Assembly (NCBI GenBank): GCA_934462925.1
Contig: CAKSIT010000007.1
Span: 85,094 to 149,093 of the forward strand
DNA: 64,000 bases
From: an uncultured Oscillospiraceae bacterium
Lineage (GTDB): Bacteria > Bacillota > Clostridia > Oscillospirales > Ruminococcaceae
Reading direction: 5' to 3'
Below the pieces are notes generated by a model. That model worked only from the letters and a program-made list of their open reading frames with translations, had not been told where the DNA came from and searched no databases. Both the position numbers and the translations under genes were made by a program. This document shows positions 1-6,961 of this stretch, one piece after another. Position 1 is the stretch's first letter. Each line of letters begins with the position of its first letter.

Positions 1-425
1 GTGTTTATATTGAGCGGTCCGTCGGGGCGCTTGTTGAAGATTATTGCTATGGTGCTTTGCAGTCCCGCTGCGCGTTCCTGCGGGGCTGGCTGCTCCTGCG
101 GCTGCGAATCCGCGTTCGGCGCGCCGCTTGCCGTGGTTTGCGGCGGCTCGGAAGCGGGTGATTCGGCGGGTTCTGCGCTCTCGGCGGATTCCTCGGAGAA
201 CGCCGCGCTGTCGGCTTCCTCGGGCGGGCCGAAGCCCTCCGCCCACTCCGACACGGAGTGCGTCTGATGAGCGACGGTGCGCGGAGTATCGCCTGCGCTG
301 TAGCTGTAGGGCTTTATGTAGGGCTGTATTTTTACGGCGATATTCACGATAAGCATTGCCAGAACGACAAAAAACGCCGCAAGCCCCAGCGCAAACCTTT
401 TTTCTTCAGAAAGCCTGTGTTTCAC
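1..425 (-). CDS. ComEA-like membrane-anchored protein, truncated by window edge
   Basis: The frame starts at a GTG at 425 (GAGGGACG lies just upstream, which decided the start) and runs off the window, so only about 141 N-terminal residues are visible. Residues about 10-30 form one hydrophobic segment (core FVVLAMLIVNIAV), implying a single-pass membrane anchor. Residues about 50-120 are a Ser/Glu/Ala/Pro-rich linker. The last visible residues, GPLNINT, match the opening of the ComEA-type helix-hairpin-helix domain, which is complete in the neighbour 33 bp upstream. Family knowledge: ComEA binds DNA at the cell surface during uptake. Inference: a second paralogue in the same operon; the DNA-binding hairpins themselves lie outside the window, so the function is provisional. 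Confidence 0.75.
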   Translation of the reverse strand, partial: MKHRLSEEKRFALGLAAFFVVLAMLIVNIAVKIQPYIKPYSYSAGDTPRTVAHQTHSVSEWAEGFGPPEEADSAAFSEESAESAEPAESPASEPPQTTASGAPNADSQPQEQPAPQERAAGLQSTIAIIFNKRPDGPLNIN

Positions 426-458
426 GCGCCGTCCCTCAATTCCGTGAGATTTGCGGTA

Positions 459-1043
459 TCATACCGTAACATTATCCCGCAGCTTTTCAAGCGTTTTCTC
501 GCCTATGCCCTTAACGTTAAGCAGCTCGCTCACCGAAGCAAACGAGCCGTGTTCCTCTCTGTAGGCAATGATAGCCCTGCCCTTTACCTCGCCGATTCCG
601 TCAAGCTGCATAAGCTCGTCGAGGGTCGCGGTGTTTATGTTTATAAGCCCGTTCTCAGGCTCGCTCTCAGCTGGCGCTTCCGCATGTGCGGTCGGTGCGA
701 CCTGCGGGGTTTGCGAAACCTGCGGGGTTTGCGAAACCTGCGAGGTCTGCGAGACCTGCGAAACCTGCGGGGTCTGCGTTACCTGCTGTGCAGCGGAGCT
801 TGCCGTGGTTTGCGCCGTTGTCTGCGCTGCGGGCGGCTCGGGCGCTGATGTCTGCGCAGGCTCGTGACCCTGCGCGGCGTTCTGCGGCTGCGAAGCGACC
901 GTGACCTGCGGCGCGGAAACCTCGCTCTTAACCATAGTCGGCACGGTTGATGGAATAACGTTTGCAACGAACACGCAAATCATACAAAGCACGGAAGCGA
1001 ACCCTATCCAGAACTCGGCCTGCCCCGACAGCTTGAACTTCAC
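459..1043 (-). CDS. ComEA-like helix-hairpin-helix DNA-binding protein
   Basis: This 194-residue protein has a GTG start with GAGGGAGA upstream. Residues about 10-30 are a membrane anchor (FWIGFASVLCMICVFVANVI). A Gln/Thr/Ala/Pro-rich linker follows and contains about four degenerate copies of VSQTPQ at roughly residues 92-115, encoded by DNA repeats at about 697-777. The last 60 residues are a ComEA-type double helix-hairpin-helix: ININTATLDEL, LDGIGEVKGRAI and VKGIGEKTLEKL. Known of the family: surface DNA receptor in natural transformation, although many Clostridia carry such proteins without a demonstrated competence pathway. No comEC or comEB is visible, so the partner pathway cannot be confirmed. 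It heads a two-gene operon with the paralogue at 1-425. Confidence 0.85.
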   Translation of the reverse strand: MKFKLSGQAEFWIGFASVLCMICVFVANVIPSTVPTMVKSEVSAPQVTVASQPQNAAQGHEPAQTSAPEPPAAQTTAQTTASSAAQQVTQTPQVSQVSQTSQVSQTPQVSQTPQVAPTAHAEAPAESEPENGLININTATLDELMQLDGIGEVKGRAIIAYREEHGSFASVSELLNVKGIGEKTLEKLRDNVTV

Positions 1044-1109
1044 GCTTCTCCCTCATTCCCGCGCCCGGCATAATACAGCGCCCGCCGCGCCTGGCGCAGC
1101 TTTGCATTT

Positions 1110-1138
1110 ATTATAACAACGCGGGGGCTTTTTGTCAA
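1110..1138 (-). promoter_or_regulatory. Promoter of the ComEA-like operon
   Basis: Minus strand TTGACA (1133-1138), 17-bp spacer, TATAAT (1110-1115). This is a perfect sigma-A type match about 67 bp upstream of the GTG of the 459-1043 gene, which suggests strong constitutive expression rather than a competence-regulated promoter. Confidence 0.85.
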
Positions 1139-1167
1139 GGTTATTGTTGGAAAAAGGGCTAAAATGT

Positions 1168-1785
1168 TCATTTTCCCAAAATAATCGCTCTGATGTTCTC
1201 ATCGATTTTCGCTTCGTTCAGTCCCTGCATGACTAGCGGCTGAATCACCTCGCGGCTTTCTCGGGTATGGGGCAGTTCGCACGAGAGGGCGTACGCCCTG
1301 CGGGGTCTGCCGCACTTCAGATAGAGAAAGCACAAAGCCGCGCGTGCTGTCGCTTTTTGTTTTTCGCCTGCTGACAGCGACAGCCCCCGCTCCATGAGCG
1401 CGCAGGCTTCCTCGGCTTTGCCCTGCAATGCGAGAGCGCCCGCAAGCCCTAAAATCATTCCCGAGTCGTTGGGGTACAGCAGCAGCGCGCTGCGGTAAAC
1501 CTCCTCGGCGGCGGAAAACTCCCCGTTCCGCTGAAAATCCGCTGCCTTACTGTGTATGCCGCTAATGGTTTGCTCCGCGCGTATCTCGTCCATTCCTATC
1601 AGCAGGTCAACGCTTGTTTCAAAGATGTTTGCAAGCGCGGGCAGAAGCTCAATGTCGGGGCAGCATTCCCCGCGCTCCCACTTTGAAACGCTTTGCGGCG
1701 TAACGCCGAGATACACGGCAATGTCCTCCTGCGTTAGGTTTTTCTCAATGCGAAGCTTTCTCAGGTTTTCCGACAGATATAACAT
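1168..1785 (-). CDS. XRE-family transcriptional regulator with TPR-like C-terminus
   Basis: The protein has 205 residues. Residues about 5-60 form a Cro/C1-type helix-turn-helix (LRIEKNLTQEDIAVYLGV, TPQSVSKWERG), followed by the usual dimer-like segment. Residues about 75-190 are helical and Ala/Leu-rich with two or three TPR-like pairs (FSAAEEVYRSALLLYPND, AEEACALMERGLSL), a layout seen in sensor-type XRE regulators. The start is supported by AAAGGAGT seven bases upstream. It is transcribed alone from its own promoter, with no obvious target beside it, so its regulon is unknown. Confidence 0.85.
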   Translation of the reverse strand: MLYLSENLRKLRIEKNLTQEDIAVYLGVTPQSVSKWERGECCPDIELLPALANIFETSVDLLIGMDEIRAEQTISGIHSKAADFQRNGEFSAAEEVYRSALLLYPNDSGMILGLAGALALQGKAEEACALMERGLSLSAGEKQKATARAALCFLYLKCGRPRRAYALSCELPHTRESREVIQPLVMQGLNEAKIDENIRAIILGK

Positions 1786-1816
1786 AGCTTACTCCTTTCG
1801 TATCGGGTGTAATTAC

Positions 1817-1845
1817 ATTATATCAGCCGCAGGAGTATTATTCAA
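1817..1845 (-). promoter_or_regulatory. Promoter of the XRE regulator gene
   Basis: Minus strand TTGAAT (1840-1845), 17-bp spacer, TATAAT (1817-1822), about 31 bp upstream of the ATG at 1785, so the leader is very short. Confidence 0.8.
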
Positions 1846-1883
1846 TAACGCATTGGTTGCGAAAGACTCAACCTGTGGCGTTA

Positions 1884-2339
1884 TCAGCACTGCCGCAGCC
1901 GCATTTTCAGCAGCGGCACCCATTCGTCCTCAATTATCCTCTCGCCCGTAAGCGCAAAGCCGTTTTTCTCGTAGAACGCAATGCCGCGCTTATTGTACTC
2001 CAGCACCCACAGCTCCGCAGCGCCGAGCGCGCTTACCGCGTACCGCAAAAGCGCAGCGCCTATGCCAAGGCTCTGAAACTGCGGCTCTACAAAGAGCTTC
2101 TGCACCTCGCCGCCAGCAACGCGCACAACGCCCTTAACAACGCCGTCGTCGTAAACGCGGCTGTTTTGCAAAGCCTGCGAGCCGCCGCAGTATTCCGCCG
2201 CCATGTCCACAACGTTCAGCTCGCGGAAATAATACTCGTCGTTTTTGAAAAACGGGTAGAAGTTCGCGCGGTAATTCGCAACGATTATCTCGGCTATGCG
2301 CGAAGCGTCCGCCGCAACAGCGGGTCTTATGTTGTCCAT
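1884..2339 (-). CDS. GNAT-family N-acetyltransferase
   Basis: The protein has 151 residues and is one GNAT domain. The N-terminus IRPAVAADASRIAEI is the typical first strand and helix, and the acetyl-CoA pyrophosphate-binding motif A is visible as FVEPQFQSLGIGAALL (the Q-x-x-G-x-G/A pattern) near residue 85-100. The C-terminal KRGIAFYEKNGFALTGE is the usual motif B. It should transfer an acetyl group from acetyl-CoA to an amine; the substrate cannot be read from sequence. GGAGGGCG precedes the ATG. It is the last gene of a three-gene run (ApbE, HAD, GNAT), 11 bp after the HAD gene, so it is probably cotranscribed, but the three do not form an obvious pathway. Confidence 0.87.
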   Translation of the reverse strand: MDNIRPAVAADASRIAEIIVANYRANFYPFFKNDEYYFRELNVVDMAAEYCGGSQALQNSRVYDDGVVKGVVRVAGGEVQKLFVEPQFQSLGIGAALLRYAVSALGAAELWVLEYNKRGIAFYEKNGFALTGERIIEDEWVPLLKMRLRQC

Positions 2340-2350
2340 TGCGCCCTCCG

Positions 2351-2905
2351 TCAGCCGTCAAGCCGCAGCAGCTCCGCCGTCTGCGCGGAAAACTCCTTTA
2401 TATAAATGTCGGAGTAGTCCTCGCAGCGCCCCTCTGCGGCGGTCGTGGGGTCGAATACCCCCGCCACGAAAAAGCCCGCGCCCTGCGCTGTGCGCGCGCA
2501 GTACTCCGAGTCCTCGAACACCGCGCATTCCGCAGGCGAAACGCCCAGCCTGCCCGCCGCGTTAAGGTAGATGTCGGGCTTGTCCTTGCGCGCGCCCACG
2601 TCGAACACCGATACATAGAAATCCATGTACCGCATAAGCCCGCTCTTTTCAAGCAGCGGCGCGGAAACGTCCACCGCCGTGGCGCTTGCAATGCAGCACT
2701 TAACGCCGCGCGCCTTAAGCTCGTCAAGGAACTCTGTAACGCCGCTGCGCAGCTCTAAATCGTCCCTGTAATGGCGGCGCATGGCAGAATGTACGCGCGC
2801 CATTGCAGCGCTGTCGCGCCAGTCTATGCCTGCGGTTTCGCTGCGCCATAGCGCCATGCTGTGGCAAAGCGTGCCGTCAAGGTCGAAAATGCAGCCCTTT
2901 ATCAT
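2351..2905 (-). CDS. HAD-superfamily hydrolase (beta-phosphoglucomutase-like)
   Basis: The protein has 184 residues and all HAD motifs: FDLDGTL (nucleophile Asp8 and acid Asp10), CIASATA (motif II Ser), RKDKPDIYLNAAGRLGV (motif III Lys) and VFEDSEYCARTA (motif IV acidic pair). A helical cap lies between motif I and II, which is the arrangement of the beta-phosphoglucomutase/phosphatase subfamily. It most likely hydrolyses a small sugar phosphate or nucleotide; a mutase is possible but less likely given the short cap. It starts 9 bp after the ApbE gene with GGGGGACG as ribosome site, so it belongs to the same transcript. Confidence 0.87.
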   Translation of the reverse strand: MIKGCIFDLDGTLCHSMALWRSETAGIDWRDSAAMARVHSAMRRHYRDDLELRSGVTEFLDELKARGVKCCIASATAVDVSAPLLEKSGLMRYMDFYVSVFDVGARKDKPDIYLNAAGRLGVSPAECAVFEDSEYCARTAQGAGFFVAGVFDPTTAAEGRCEDYSDIYIKEFSAQTAELLRLDG

Positions 2906-2914
2906 ACGTCCCCC

Positions 2915-3928
2915 TTAATCCGCCCATGTTACGGCGCGCTCTGTGGAAAAGCTGCCGTCAAGTCCCTTTGTTGCATAAAGCGTGCCGTCCTCGCAGAGCA
3001 TTACAAGCTCAAAGCCGCCGTGCGCCGCGCGGTATTCAAGCGCCATTTGCGCGCCCATAACAAAGCACGCTGTGGAAAGCCCGTCCGCCGCTGCGCCGTC
3101 CGCGCACACCACCGTTACCGAAACCAGCCCGCTGCGCGCGGGGCAGCCCGTTTTCGGGTCGAGTATATGGTGGTACTCGACGCCCTGCTCGTCCGTAAAG
3201 CGGCGCTCGTACGACCCCGAGGTAACAACGGCGGTATCCCTCACCGAAAGCACGCCGAGGTAGTCCCCGCCCTGCGGGTCTTGTATGCCCACGCGCCACG
3301 CCGAGCCGTCCTCCCGCCCGCCTATAACGCAGACGTTGCCGCCGAGCGAAAGGCACGCAGAGGTCATGCCGCGCGCGGTAAGTATATCGCGCACGCGGTC
3401 TGCGGCGTAGCCCTTTGCAATGCCGCCAAGGTCAAGTCCCGCACCCTGCGGCATGGTAAGCGTCCCCCCGTCGTAAGAGAGCCGCGCGCTCCCCGATAGA
3501 GCGAGCGCCGCTTCAAGCTCGTCTGCGGCGGGTACGCGGTAGTCGCCCGTTGAAAAGCCCCACGCCGTTGTGAGCGGCAGCATTGCCGCGTCAAACGCGC
3601 CGCCCGTGTCCTCGTAAAGGGCAAGGCTTTTTTGCGCAAGCGCCGCTATATCGCCCGAGAGCGCACCGCCGCCCGCGCTGTTGAGCGCGCAGAGGGCGCT
3701 GTTCGGGTCTGCGGCGTTAAGCAGCGCGTCCAGCCGCCGTATTTCGGCGCAGGCCTCGTCGAGCGCCTTTTTCGCGCCCCGCCCCGTGCAGGAGAGGGTC
3801 ATGTAGGTGTCCATTGCGAAAAGGCTTTTCTGCGCCGTTTTGCCGCCGCTGAACAACACGCCGAGCGCCACGGCTGCTGCGGCGGCAGCGGCAGCGCAAA
3901 GCGCCGCTATTTTCTTGCCGTTCACCAT
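2915..3928 (-). CDS. apbE: FAD:protein FMN transferase (ApbE family)
   Basis: The 337-residue protein starts at the ATG at 3928 because it directly follows a GGGGGG site; an in-frame upstream extension to 4003 lacks one. Residues about 5-27 are a membrane anchor or signal segment, so the enzyme acts outside the membrane. Typical ApbE blocks follow: FAMDTYMTLSCTG, LDLGGIAKGYAADRVRD, TSGSYERRF and HHILDPKTGCPA, ending in the DGLSTACFVMGA region that holds the Mg/FAD site. Family role: covalent attachment of FMN to a Thr in a flavoprotein such as RnfG/NqrC or FMN-binding reductases. No acceptor protein is encoded here, so the partner is elsewhere. It leads the ApbE-HAD-GNAT run. Confidence 0.92.
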   Translation of the reverse strand: MVNGKKIAALCAAAAAAAAVALGVLFSGGKTAQKSLFAMDTYMTLSCTGRGAKKALDEACAEIRRLDALLNAADPNSALCALNSAGGGALSGDIAALAQKSLALYEDTGGAFDAAMLPLTTAWGFSTGDYRVPAADELEAALALSGSARLSYDGGTLTMPQGAGLDLGGIAKGYAADRVRDILTARGMTSACLSLGGNVCVIGGREDGSAWRVGIQDPQGGDYLGVLSVRDTAVVTSGSYERRFTDEQGVEYHHILDPKTGCPARSGLVSVTVVCADGAAADGLSTACFVMGAQMALEYRAAHGGFELVMLCEDGTLYATKGLDGSFSTERAVTWAD

Positions 3929-3948
3929 AATCCCCCCTTGCATTAAGA

Positions 3949-3976
3949 CTGCCGCAGACATTTTTGCCTGCGGCAG
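3949..3976. repeat. Perfect 9-bp inverted repeat before the ApbE gene
   Basis: CTGCCGCAG, 10-base loop, CTGCGGCAG. It lies between the stop of the penicillin-binding protein gene (4163) and the ApbE start (3928), 20 bp upstream of the latter. Neither strand has a T-run right after it, so it is a weak terminator at best or a leader structure of the ApbE transcript. Confidence 0.5.
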
Positions 3977-4162
3977 TTGAAATGTTAAGGCAATTCCGCA
4001 CAAAGATTGTACGTGTATTGCGCAGTCAGATTTTTCGTCAGGTTGTACAATGAGGACGACGCAAGGCTGTGTGCCTTGCTAGGACGAATTGTGCAAGATG
4101 GCGGAAAATATGCAAGAAAGACGCGTGCAAAATCCAATAAATGGTCTTTGTGCGGTATTGCC

Positions 4163-6523
4163 TTAGTAGCCGAGCCGCTCAAGGTATGCCTTGAGGTCGT
4201 CCACGTTCGCCTTGTCGATAGCGTCCCATTCGGCGTATATCTTCTCCTGCTCCTCTTTGTGCTTGCCCGAGCAGAATGCGGGGATATTGTCCTGCCTGTA
4301 GTAGCCGATGTCCGTTTTGGTGCAGCGGCTTGTCGCAAGCAGTCCCGTTTCAAGGCAGTAGCTTCTTTCCACTACCGAGGAATCCGCCGTAAAGCGCTTT
4401 ATCTCGCTTTCGTCCTGAATGCCCGTCATAACGGTCTTCCAAACCGAAGCCACGGCCTTCCAGCCGTCAGCGCCGCCAATCTTGTGCGAGTCGTCGTAGC
4501 CTATCCAAAGCGCGCCGACATAATCGGGCGTAATGCCGACAAACAGCAGGTCGGTTTCCGCGTTTGAAGTACCCGTCTTACCGCATACCTCTACGTTGTC
4601 CATAGCGGCGTAGTGTCCCGTACCCGTGGGGGAGGTGACTACCGTTCTTATCATGCGGTTCGCTATCCACGCGCTGTCGCTGTCGAGCGCCTGCGTACCG
4701 AAGAAGTCCTGCTCGAGAATGGTGTTGCCCTTGCTGTCCTCCACCTTGCTGTAAAGCATAGGCTCGTAGTAAACGCCGCCGTTGCCGAATATCTGATACG
4801 CCGCGGCAAGCTCGATAAGCTTAACGCCGTTGGTGAGCGCGCCGAGCGTTATCGGCGAATACGCAAGGTCGTTTTGCGTTATCGTTGTAAAGCCAAGGTT
4901 CTGCGTTATCTGGTTGAACGCAACCTGCGGCGTAAGCAGCTGGCACACGCGCACCGCTATGGTGTTGCGCGAGTAGCGCACAGCCTCCCATGCGGGCATC
5001 AGCGCGCCCGTGTTGCCCTCGTTTGCGTAGTTATCGGGCCATGCGCGCAGCCCTGTTCCCTCGTCGTTTATTATGGAGATACGCCTGTCGGGTATCATCG
5101 TGGAATAGGTTATGAGGTTACGCTGTATCGCGGTGGAGTAGGTGGAAATAGGCTTCATTGTAGAACCCGGAGCGCGCGTCGCCTGCGTTGCGCGGTTAAA
5201 GCAGCTGTCGCCGGGCTTCTCGCCAAGGCCGCCCACAAGCCCCACTACCGTACCCGAATAATCCATGATAACGAACGCCGACTGGATAAGGTCCTTTTCC
5301 GGCGCTGTCGGGTCGTAGCGCGACAGCACGGTGTACGGGTCGCGGTACTTCTCCTCGAGATTATTCTGTATGTCGATATCCATGTTAAGGTATATCTTGT
5401 AGCCGCCGTTGTAAAGCTCGTTTTTCGCGGAGGTGTAGGTTATGCCCTTTTCGTCGGCGTAGTCGTTTATTACCTGCTCGATAGCCGCGTCAACGTACCA
5501 GTTCTGCGACACGGTGTAGTTGCCGTTCCACTTGTACGCCTCGTAGCTTTCGTCTGTGGTTACGTCCTCGTCGCCGCTGCTGTCGCCGTCGTTAAGCGTG
5601 CGCTCGTCTATATAGCCGAACGCAGTGCCGTAAACGGGCTTTGCAAAATGCACCTGCTCGACAAGCGCCGCCTCGTACTCTGCGGTGGTTATGCTGCCCT
5701 GCGCGTACATACAGTCGCGCAGCGCGTATATCTGGCGGTCTCTGCAGCGCTGCAGGTCGCTGTAGGGGGAAAGCTTGGGCGGGTTTCTTATCATTCCCGC
5801 GAGAATAGCGCTTTCAGCCACGGTAAGGTCGCTCGCTTCCTTGCCGAAGTAATACTGCGAGGCAGCGCCTACGCCGTACACCATGCCGCCGAACCATATG
5901 CGGTTGAGATAGCTTTCGAGAATGTCTATCTTCGTGTATTTCTCCTCAAGCGACAGCGCGCGGAAAATTTCGCGCAGCTTACGCTCCCACGTCTGCTCGT
6001 CGTCGCCCGTGATGTTCTTTATAAGCTGCTGCGTTATCGTAGAGCCGCCCTGCCCCGCGCCGCTGAGGTTCAGCACGTCCGCGCCGAGCGCGTATACGGT
6101 TCGCTGCCAGTCAACGCCCTCATGCTCGTAAAAGCGCTTGTCCTCTACGGCTACAACCGCCTTGACAAGGTTCGGGGAGATGTCCTCGTAATTCACCCAT
6201 ATGCGGTTTTCGTTTGCGGCAAGGCGCTTTACCTCGGTCAGCATTCCGTCGGAGTCGTACGCGTACACAATGCTTGTGTATCTCATCTCCGCGTCGCGCA
6301 GGTTAGCGTCGTAGCTGGTGTTTGCAAAGTCAAGGACGTATACCGCCACCACGGTTACCACAATGCAGAGCATTATCACGATAATAAGCAGCATTGATGT
6401 GAGCGTTGTGCCGACTATCGTCATTGCGCTGCCGAAGTTCTTCAGCGCGCGGCTCTTTTTCTTCTTCTGAGCCTTTGGCGGGTCGTCCTTTATTCTGATG
6501 TATTTTATTTTTTTCTTGTCCAT
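4163..6523 (-). CDS. Class A penicillin-binding protein (bifunctional PBP1-type)
   Basis: The protein has 786 residues from the ATG at 6523, which follows GGTGA by five bases; a GTG nine bases earlier has no site. A Lys/Arg-rich cytoplasmic tail (1-40) precedes one membrane helix (about 38-65). The GT51 glycosyltransferase domain shows VEDKRFYEHEG (Glu127), GGSTITQQLIKN and KYTKIDILESYLNRIWFG. The transpeptidase domain shows STMK (nucleophile Ser454), SRNT and KTGT (Lys649). It polymerises lipid II glycan chains and cross-links the stem peptides outside the membrane. It is transcribed alone, divergent from the GH25 lysozyme at 6962, from two promoters at 6604-6632 and 6707-6735. An acidic insertion near residue 320 (NDGDSSGDEDVTTDE) separates the domains. 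Confidence 0.95.
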   Translation of the reverse strand: MDKKKIKYIRIKDDPPKAQKKKKSRALKNFGSAMTIVGTTLTSMLLIIVIMLCIVVTVVAVYVLDFANTSYDANLRDAEMRYTSIVYAYDSDGMLTEVKRLAANENRIWVNYEDISPNLVKAVVAVEDKRFYEHEGVDWQRTVYALGADVLNLSGAGQGGSTITQQLIKNITGDDEQTWERKLREIFRALSLEEKYTKIDILESYLNRIWFGGMVYGVGAASQYYFGKEASDLTVAESAILAGMIRNPPKLSPYSDLQRCRDRQIYALRDCMYAQGSITTAEYEAALVEQVHFAKPVYGTAFGYIDERTLNDGDSSGDEDVTTDESYEAYKWNGNYTVSQNWYVDAAIEQVINDYADEKGITYTSAKNELYNGGYKIYLNMDIDIQNNLEEKYRDPYTVLSRYDPTAPEKDLIQSAFVIMDYSGTVVGLVGGLGEKPGDSCFNRATQATRAPGSTMKPISTYSTAIQRNLITYSTMIPDRRISIINDEGTGLRAWPDNYANEGNTGALMPAWEAVRYSRNTIAVRVCQLLTPQVAFNQITQNLGFTTITQNDLAYSPITLGALTNGVKLIELAAAYQIFGNGGVYYEPMLYSKVEDSKGNTILEQDFFGTQALDSDSAWIANRMIRTVVTSPTGTGHYAAMDNVEVCGKTGTSNAETDLLFVGITPDYVGALWIGYDDSHKIGGADGWKAVASVWKTVMTGIQDESEIKRFTADSSVVERSYCLETGLLATSRCTKTDIGYYRQDNIPAFCSGKHKEEQEKIYAEWDAIDKANVDDLKAYLERLGY

Positions 6524-6603
6524 GTATTTCACCGTTCAAATAATCCCTGACATGGCTGCCGTCTGCTCGGTACGTCGGGCGCGCAGCGCCTGCATACTTC
6601 TTT

Positions 6604-6632
6604 ATTATAGCATATCTCAGCCGAAATGTTAA
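6604..6632 (-). promoter_or_regulatory. Proximal promoter of the PBP gene
   Basis: Minus strand TTAACA (6627-6632), 17-bp spacer ending TGC, TATAAT (6604-6609). It predicts a leader of about 75 bases before the ATG at 6523. Confidence 0.75.
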
Positions 6633-6706
6633 TACTTTTTTCAAAAAATTCACAAAAGCCCTGCAAAAACACGTGTTTTCTGTCGAGCGGCGCTTTCTTG
6701 TTAAAT

Positions 6707-6735
6707 ATGATAGCACGCGCGGGCGCATATGTCAA
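6707..6735 (-). promoter_or_regulatory. Distal promoter of the PBP gene
   Basis: Minus strand TTGACA (6730-6735), 17-bp spacer, TATCAT (6707-6712). It lies immediately downstream (minus strand sense) of the TGTAAC box array, so it is the PBP promoter most likely to respond to a regulator bound there. Confidence 0.7.
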
Positions 6736-6750
6736 CCGTTATGACAAGAA

Positions 6751-6821
6751 TGTAACCTTTTACGCGCAATCTGTAACCGCTCTGTAAGCGCACGGTTACA
6801 CTTTCTTGCGGAAATTGTAAC
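6751..6821. promoter_or_regulatory. Array of TGTAAC boxes, one pair resembling a WalR site
   Basis: TGTAAC occurs at 6751-6756, 6772-6777 and 6816-6821 and its complement GTTACA at 6795-6800, spaced about 21-23 bp. At 6772-6788 the sequence is TGTAAC, five bases, TGTAAG, close to the known WalR (YycF) consensus of two TGTWAH hexamers separated by 5 bp. TGTAACCG at 6772 also pairs with CGGTTACA at 6793 as an inverted repeat. The array lies between a PBP and a peptidoglycan hydrolase gene, the kind of genes WalR controls. Binding is inference. Confidence 0.5.
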
Positions 6822-6872
6822 GATTCGCGGCTTTTGGGGGAGAAATTTCCATGTGAAAATTACAAAAAACGT

Positions 6873-6906
6873 TTGACAAATCGCGGAAAATGTGCGACAA
6901 TATAAT
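6873..6906 (+). promoter_or_regulatory. Promoter of the GH25 lysozyme gene
   Basis: TTGACA at 6873-6878. GACAAT at 6896-6901 gives a 17-bp spacer; TATAAT at 6901-6906 overlaps it but would need a 22-bp spacer. The first pairing is more likely. Translation starts at 6962. Confidence 0.65.
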
Positions 6907-6961
6907 TATGGGGAAAAGCCGCAGGGCTTGGAAGGGAAATAAATTAACGGAGCGTGTTGAC

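Larger units (their letters stand above)
6533..6961. other. Divergent control region between PBP and GH25 lysozyme genes
   Basis: This stretch holds no gene. It contains two minus-strand promoters for the PBP gene, one plus-strand promoter for the lysozyme gene, and an array of TGTAAC/GTTACA boxes at 6751, 6772, 6795 and 6816, each listed separately. Confidence 0.8.

Noticed and set aside
2915..4003. Link of ApbE to an Rnf or Nqr complex
   Set aside because: No rnf or nqr gene is present in the window; the neighbours are unrelated.
5600..5680. Acidic insertion in the PBP as a possible frameshift
   Set aside because: The frame stays open and both catalytic domains are complete; it is an ordinary linker.
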